From: UBA3940 sp964506005
GTDB lineage: Bacteria > Chloroflexota > Anaerolineae > Aggregatilineales > UBA3940
Length of the DNA stretch: 8,141 nucleotides
NCBI GenBank assembly: GCA_964506005.1
Contig: CAZDLX010000161.1
Span: 1 to 8,141, forward strand
Reading direction: 5' to 3'
Part shown: one piece after another, positions 5,816 through 8,141 of the stretch
Layout of the letters: each line of letters opens with the position of its first letter
How positions within the stretch are numbered: position 1 is the first letter of the stretch
Position numbers and translations under genes: made by a program
The notes under the pieces: model-generated
The model's input: only the letters and a program-made list of their open reading frames with translations
Database searches by the model: none
What the model was told of the DNA's origin: nothing

Positions 5816-5966
5816 CCCACAGCCCGCTCCGTCGCGTCGTGCGGAGGCCCGGGGCGCGCCGGTGACACTCATCCCGGCCACAGGTAACGTTCGTTCCTAT
5901 GATGCCTCCGCGTTTTTGACTTACACTGCCAGATAGGACACTCGGACCACCACCAGAGAGGCTTAT
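5816..5966 (+). promoter_or_regulatory. Spacer before fdhA with candidate internal promoter elements
   Basis: This 151-base spacer is long for an operon. It contains TATGAT at 5898-5903, one mismatch from a consensus -10 but without a good -35, and a lone TTGACT at 5916-5921 without a matching -10 at 16-18 bases. Either could support a separate promoter for fdhA; neither is convincing. The fdhA ribosome site is AGAGAGG (5955-5961), 5 bases before the ATG. Confidence 0.3.
5942..5956 (+). repeat. Leader motif copy 2 (shared with 1715-1729)
   Basis: This is the second copy of the 15-base motif, ending just 10 bases before the fdhA start codon and touching its ribosome site. Copy 1 ends 52 bases before the fdhB start, so the spacing to the gene is not conserved, which weakens a common function in translation. 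Confidence 0.4.
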
Positions 5967-8060
5967 ATGATACAGGCAGACGCTATCGTGCAGACCACCT
6001 GTCCGTACTGCGGCGTGGGCTGCCAGCTTGAGGTTCACGTCAAAGACGGCGCCGTCTACCGCGTGAGCGCGCCGTTTGATGCCCCACCCAACTACGGCGG
6101 AATGTGCGTCAAGGGGCGCTTCGGGCATGACTTCCTCTGGCACCCCGACCGCCTCACCGAGCCGCTGATCCGCCGCAACGGCCACCTTGAGCCTGCCTCC
6201 TGGGAGGAGGCGCTCGACCTGGTCGCGTCGCGGCTAAGGAAGATCAAGGGAGAGAGCGGCCCGGACGCCATCGCCATGCTGTGCAGCGCCAAGTGCTCTA
6301 ACGAGGAGAACTACCTGCTGCAAAAGCTTGCGCGGCAGGTCGTCGGCACGCACAACATCGACCACTGCGCCCGTCTCTGACACAGCTCCACCGTGACAGG
6401 CCTCGTGCAGGCCTTCGGCAGTGGCGCGATGACGAACTCCATCGAAGATATCACCGAGGCGAAAGCGATCCTCGCCATCGGCACCAATACTACCGAGCAG
6501 CACCCGGTCATCAGCCTCGCGATTAAGCGGGCGGTCCGCAAGCACGGCGCGCAGCTCGTCGTGGTGGACCCCCGGCGCATCGAGCTGGTGGACTTCGCGG
6601 CGCTGCACCTGCAGATCCGGCCCGGCACCAACATCGCACTGTTGAACGGGCTGGCGCACGTCATCCTCGCGGAAAACCTCTACGACGCGGCCTTCGTCCA
6701 CGAGCGCACCGAGAACTTCGAGGCCTGGCGGACGGTCGTCGAGCAGTACCCGCCGACTCGCGTCAGCGAGATCACCGGCGTCCCGCGCGACGACATCATA
6801 CGTGCGGCGCGAATCTACGGCGGCAGCCGGCCCGCGTCCATCTTCTACGCGATGGGCATCACCCAGCACACGCACGGCCACCACAACGTGGTTGCGATTG
6901 CCAACCTGGCGATGATCACCGGCAACCTCGGCGTGCGGGGCGGCGGGGTGAACCCACTGCGCGGGCAGAACAACGTGCAGGGCGCCTGCGACATGGGCGG
7001 CCTGCCGAACGTGTACACCGGCTACCAGTCCGTCGCGGACGAGGGCGTGCGCGAGCGGATGGCCGCGTACTACGGCGTCGAGCAGCCGCCGGCCAAGCCG
7101 GGGCTGACGCTCACCGAGATGATCCAGGCGGCAGGCGACGGCAGAGTGCGGGCGCTCTACCTGATGGGCGAAAACCCCGTCATGAGCGACCCCGACACCA
7201 ACCACGTCAAGGAGTGCCTGGAGAAAGCCGAGTTCATCATCTGCCAGGACATCTTCCTGACGGAAACGGCGGAATACGCGCACGTCGTGCTGCCGGCAGC
7301 CGCCGCGCTGGAGAAGGCGGGGACTTCGACGAACACCGAGCGCCGCGTGACGCGGCTGCGCCCGGCGCTCAACCCGCCCGGTGAGGCGCGCCCCGACTGG
7401 CAGATCATCGCCGAGGTGGCGAAACGCATGGGCGCGGCGGGCTGGGACTACGCCGACCCGTCCGAGATCATGGACGAGATCGCCGAGGTCACGCCGATCT
7501 ACGGCGGCATCGCCTACGACCGGCTCGACGGCGACGGCTTGCAGTGGCCCTGCCCCAATCGCGAGCACCCCGGCACGCCGATCCTGCACGTAGGCAAGTT
7601 CTCACGCGGGCGCGGCAACTTCGGGCCGGTGCACCACCAGCCCGCCGTCGAGCTTCCCGACGACGAGTACCCGATCATCCTGACGACCGGGCGCGTGCTG
7701 CAGCACTGGCACACCGGCACGATGACGCGCCGAGTCGGCGGGCTGGAGTACCTCGCGCCGGAGGAGCGCGTCGAGATCCACCCGGCAGACGCCGCCGAGA
7801 TGGGCATCGCCGATGGCGACTGGATACGCGTCTCGTCGCGCCGGGGCGCGGTCGTGGCACGGGCGTGGGTCGTGGACCGGCCCCACCGCGGGCTGATCTT
7901 CATGACGTTCCACTATGCCGAGGCGCTCGGCAACATGCTGACGATCAACGCGCTGGACCCGGTTGCGAAGATCCCGGAGTTCAAGGTCTGCGCGGTCAAG
8001 GTCGAGCGGCTGGCGGAAGCGCCTGAAGCGGCGGAGGCCGCCGCGCTAACGGCGAAGTAG
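5967..8060 (+). CDS. fdhA: Selenocysteine-containing formate dehydrogenase catalytic (alpha) subunit, 697 aa, with in-frame TGA as Sec138
   Basis: This molybdopterin oxidoreductase interconverts formate and CO2. It begins with the [4Fe-4S] domain: C12, C15, C19 (CPYCGVGC) and C47, then K49, the conserved lysine between cluster and pterin. The active-site stretch HCARL-U-HSSTVTGL puts the TGA at codon 138, exactly where E. coli FdhF has Sec140, followed by the conserved His (H139). R332 in NPLRGQNNVQGACDMG matches E. coli R333. The C-terminal pterin dinucleotide-binding domain includes LTTGRVLQHWHTGTMTRR and EIHPADAAEMGIADGDWI. The frame is the same before and after the TGA, so this is one gene, not two. 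Length is close to FdhF (715 aa). It lacks the N-terminal ferredoxin extension of FdsA/FDH1A; the gene at 4381-5106 supplies that module. No Tat signal, so cytoplasmic. Mo versus W cannot be told from the sequence. Selenocysteine insertion requires selA, selB, selC and selD elsewhere in the genome. Confidence 0.95.
6378..6380 (+). other. Selenocysteine-encoding TGA codon (Sec138 of FdhA)
   Basis: The TGA lies inside HCARL-[TGA]-HSSTV. Formate dehydrogenases have Sec or Cys at this metal-ligand position, and the downstream 555 codons continue in the same frame with full family similarity. Reading it as a stop would remove most of the enzyme. Confidence 0.95.
6391..6411 (+). promoter_or_regulatory. 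Candidate bacterial SECIS hairpin
   Basis: Hand pairing gives C6391-G6411, C6392-G6410, U6394-A6409, G6395-C6408, A6396-U6406 and C6397-G6405, with single bulges at G6393 and G6407. The apical loop is AGGCCUC (6398-6404). It starts 17 bases after the TGA, the same distance as in E. coli fdhF, whose loop is AGGUCU, and it has a G in its first two bases as bacterial SECIS elements require. SelB would bind this loop with Sec-tRNA. The stem is short and was not energy-evaluated. Confidence 0.65.
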
Positions 8061-8086
8061 GCGAGCTAGCCTGAGCATAGAAAGAC

Positions 8087-8118
8087 ATCGCCCGGGGGTA
8101 TGGCCTCCGGGCGATTTT
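8087..8118 (+). terminator. Rho-independent terminator of the formate dehydrogenase operon
   Basis: ATCGCCCGG (8087-8095) pairs with CCGGGCGAT (8107-8115). The stem is extended inward by a G-U pair (8096/8106) and two G-C pairs (8097/8105, 8098/8104) around the 5-base loop TATGG. The 12-bp GC-rich stem runs into TTTT (8115-8118), followed by GATT. It lies 26 bases after the fdhA stop. Nothing further is evident in 8119-8141. Confidence 0.9.
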
Positions 8119-8141
8119 GATTCGCAGGAAGCTGGCTCAGT

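Noticed and set aside
6234..7589. Long minus-strand open frame of 451 codons opposite fdhA (also 3201-4361 minus and 621-1415 plus)
   Set aside because: These are antisense or frame shadows of GC-rich genes; their translations are Arg/Ala/His/Val-rich low-complexity and show no family motifs.
6393..8060. A separate GTG-start gene of 555 codons for a molybdopterin oxidoreductase
   Set aside because: It continues in the same frame as 5967-6377 across one TGA in a canonical selenocysteine context, and alone would lack the [4Fe-4S] domain and the active-site residue.
5967..8060. fdhA as a pseudogene with a nonsense mutation
   Set aside because: The TGA is exactly at the Sec/Cys ligand position, a SECIS-like hairpin follows, and the rest of the gene is intact.

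Overview
The window is a high-GC (roughly two-thirds G+C by eye) bacterial segment. Its core is an operon-like block on the + strand for a cytoplasmic, NAD-linked, molybdenum- or tungsten-dependent formate dehydrogenase whose catalytic subunit reads an in-frame TGA as selenocysteine. The GC content, the diaphorase-type enzyme and an intergenic array of 7-base repeats would suit a Chloroflexota-like or similar GC-rich bacterium. That placement is inference; no taxonomic marker is present.

Layout. Positions 1-1582 (- strand) hold a small DUF4177-like protein gene followed, 8 bases later, by an amidase-signature hydrolase gene whose 3' end runs off the window. Positions 1583-1781 are a divergent control region with a candidate promoter for each direction and a structured leader in front of the + strand operon. 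Then on the + strand: a fused NuoE-NuoF flavoprotein subunit (1782-3521), the sulfur-transfer maturation factor FdhD (3528-4388), a NuoG-N-terminus/HoxU-like iron-sulfur subunit (4381-5106, overlapping fdhD by 8 bases), a repeat-rich spacer able to form a long hairpin (5107-5251), an unrecognised 187-residue protein (5252-5815), a 151-base spacer, and the catalytic subunit fdhA (5967-8060). A rho-independent terminator closes the unit at 8087-8118.

How the parts work together (family knowledge plus inference). FdhA oxidises formate, or reduces CO2, at a bis-molybdopterin site with Sec138. Electrons pass through its one [4Fe-4S] cluster to the separate ferredoxin-like subunit (one [2Fe-2S], two [4Fe-4S]), then to the flavoprotein subunit ([4Fe-4S], FMN, plus a [2Fe-2S] in the NuoE part), which reduces NAD(P)+. 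FdhD delivers sulfur to the metal cofactor before FdhA is active. The TGA at 6378-6380 lies in the same frame as the coding sequence on both sides, within a strongly conserved active-site context, and is followed by a plausible bacterial SECIS hairpin. A standard gene caller would split this one gene in two.

Main points for a second look: the selenocysteine codon and SECIS; the iron-sulfur subunit that has lost the His-Cys cluster loop; the heptanucleotide inverted array whose last unit contains the start codon of the unknown gene; the unknown gene itself inside the operon; the structured leader; and a 15-base motif shared by the leaders of the first and last operon genes.
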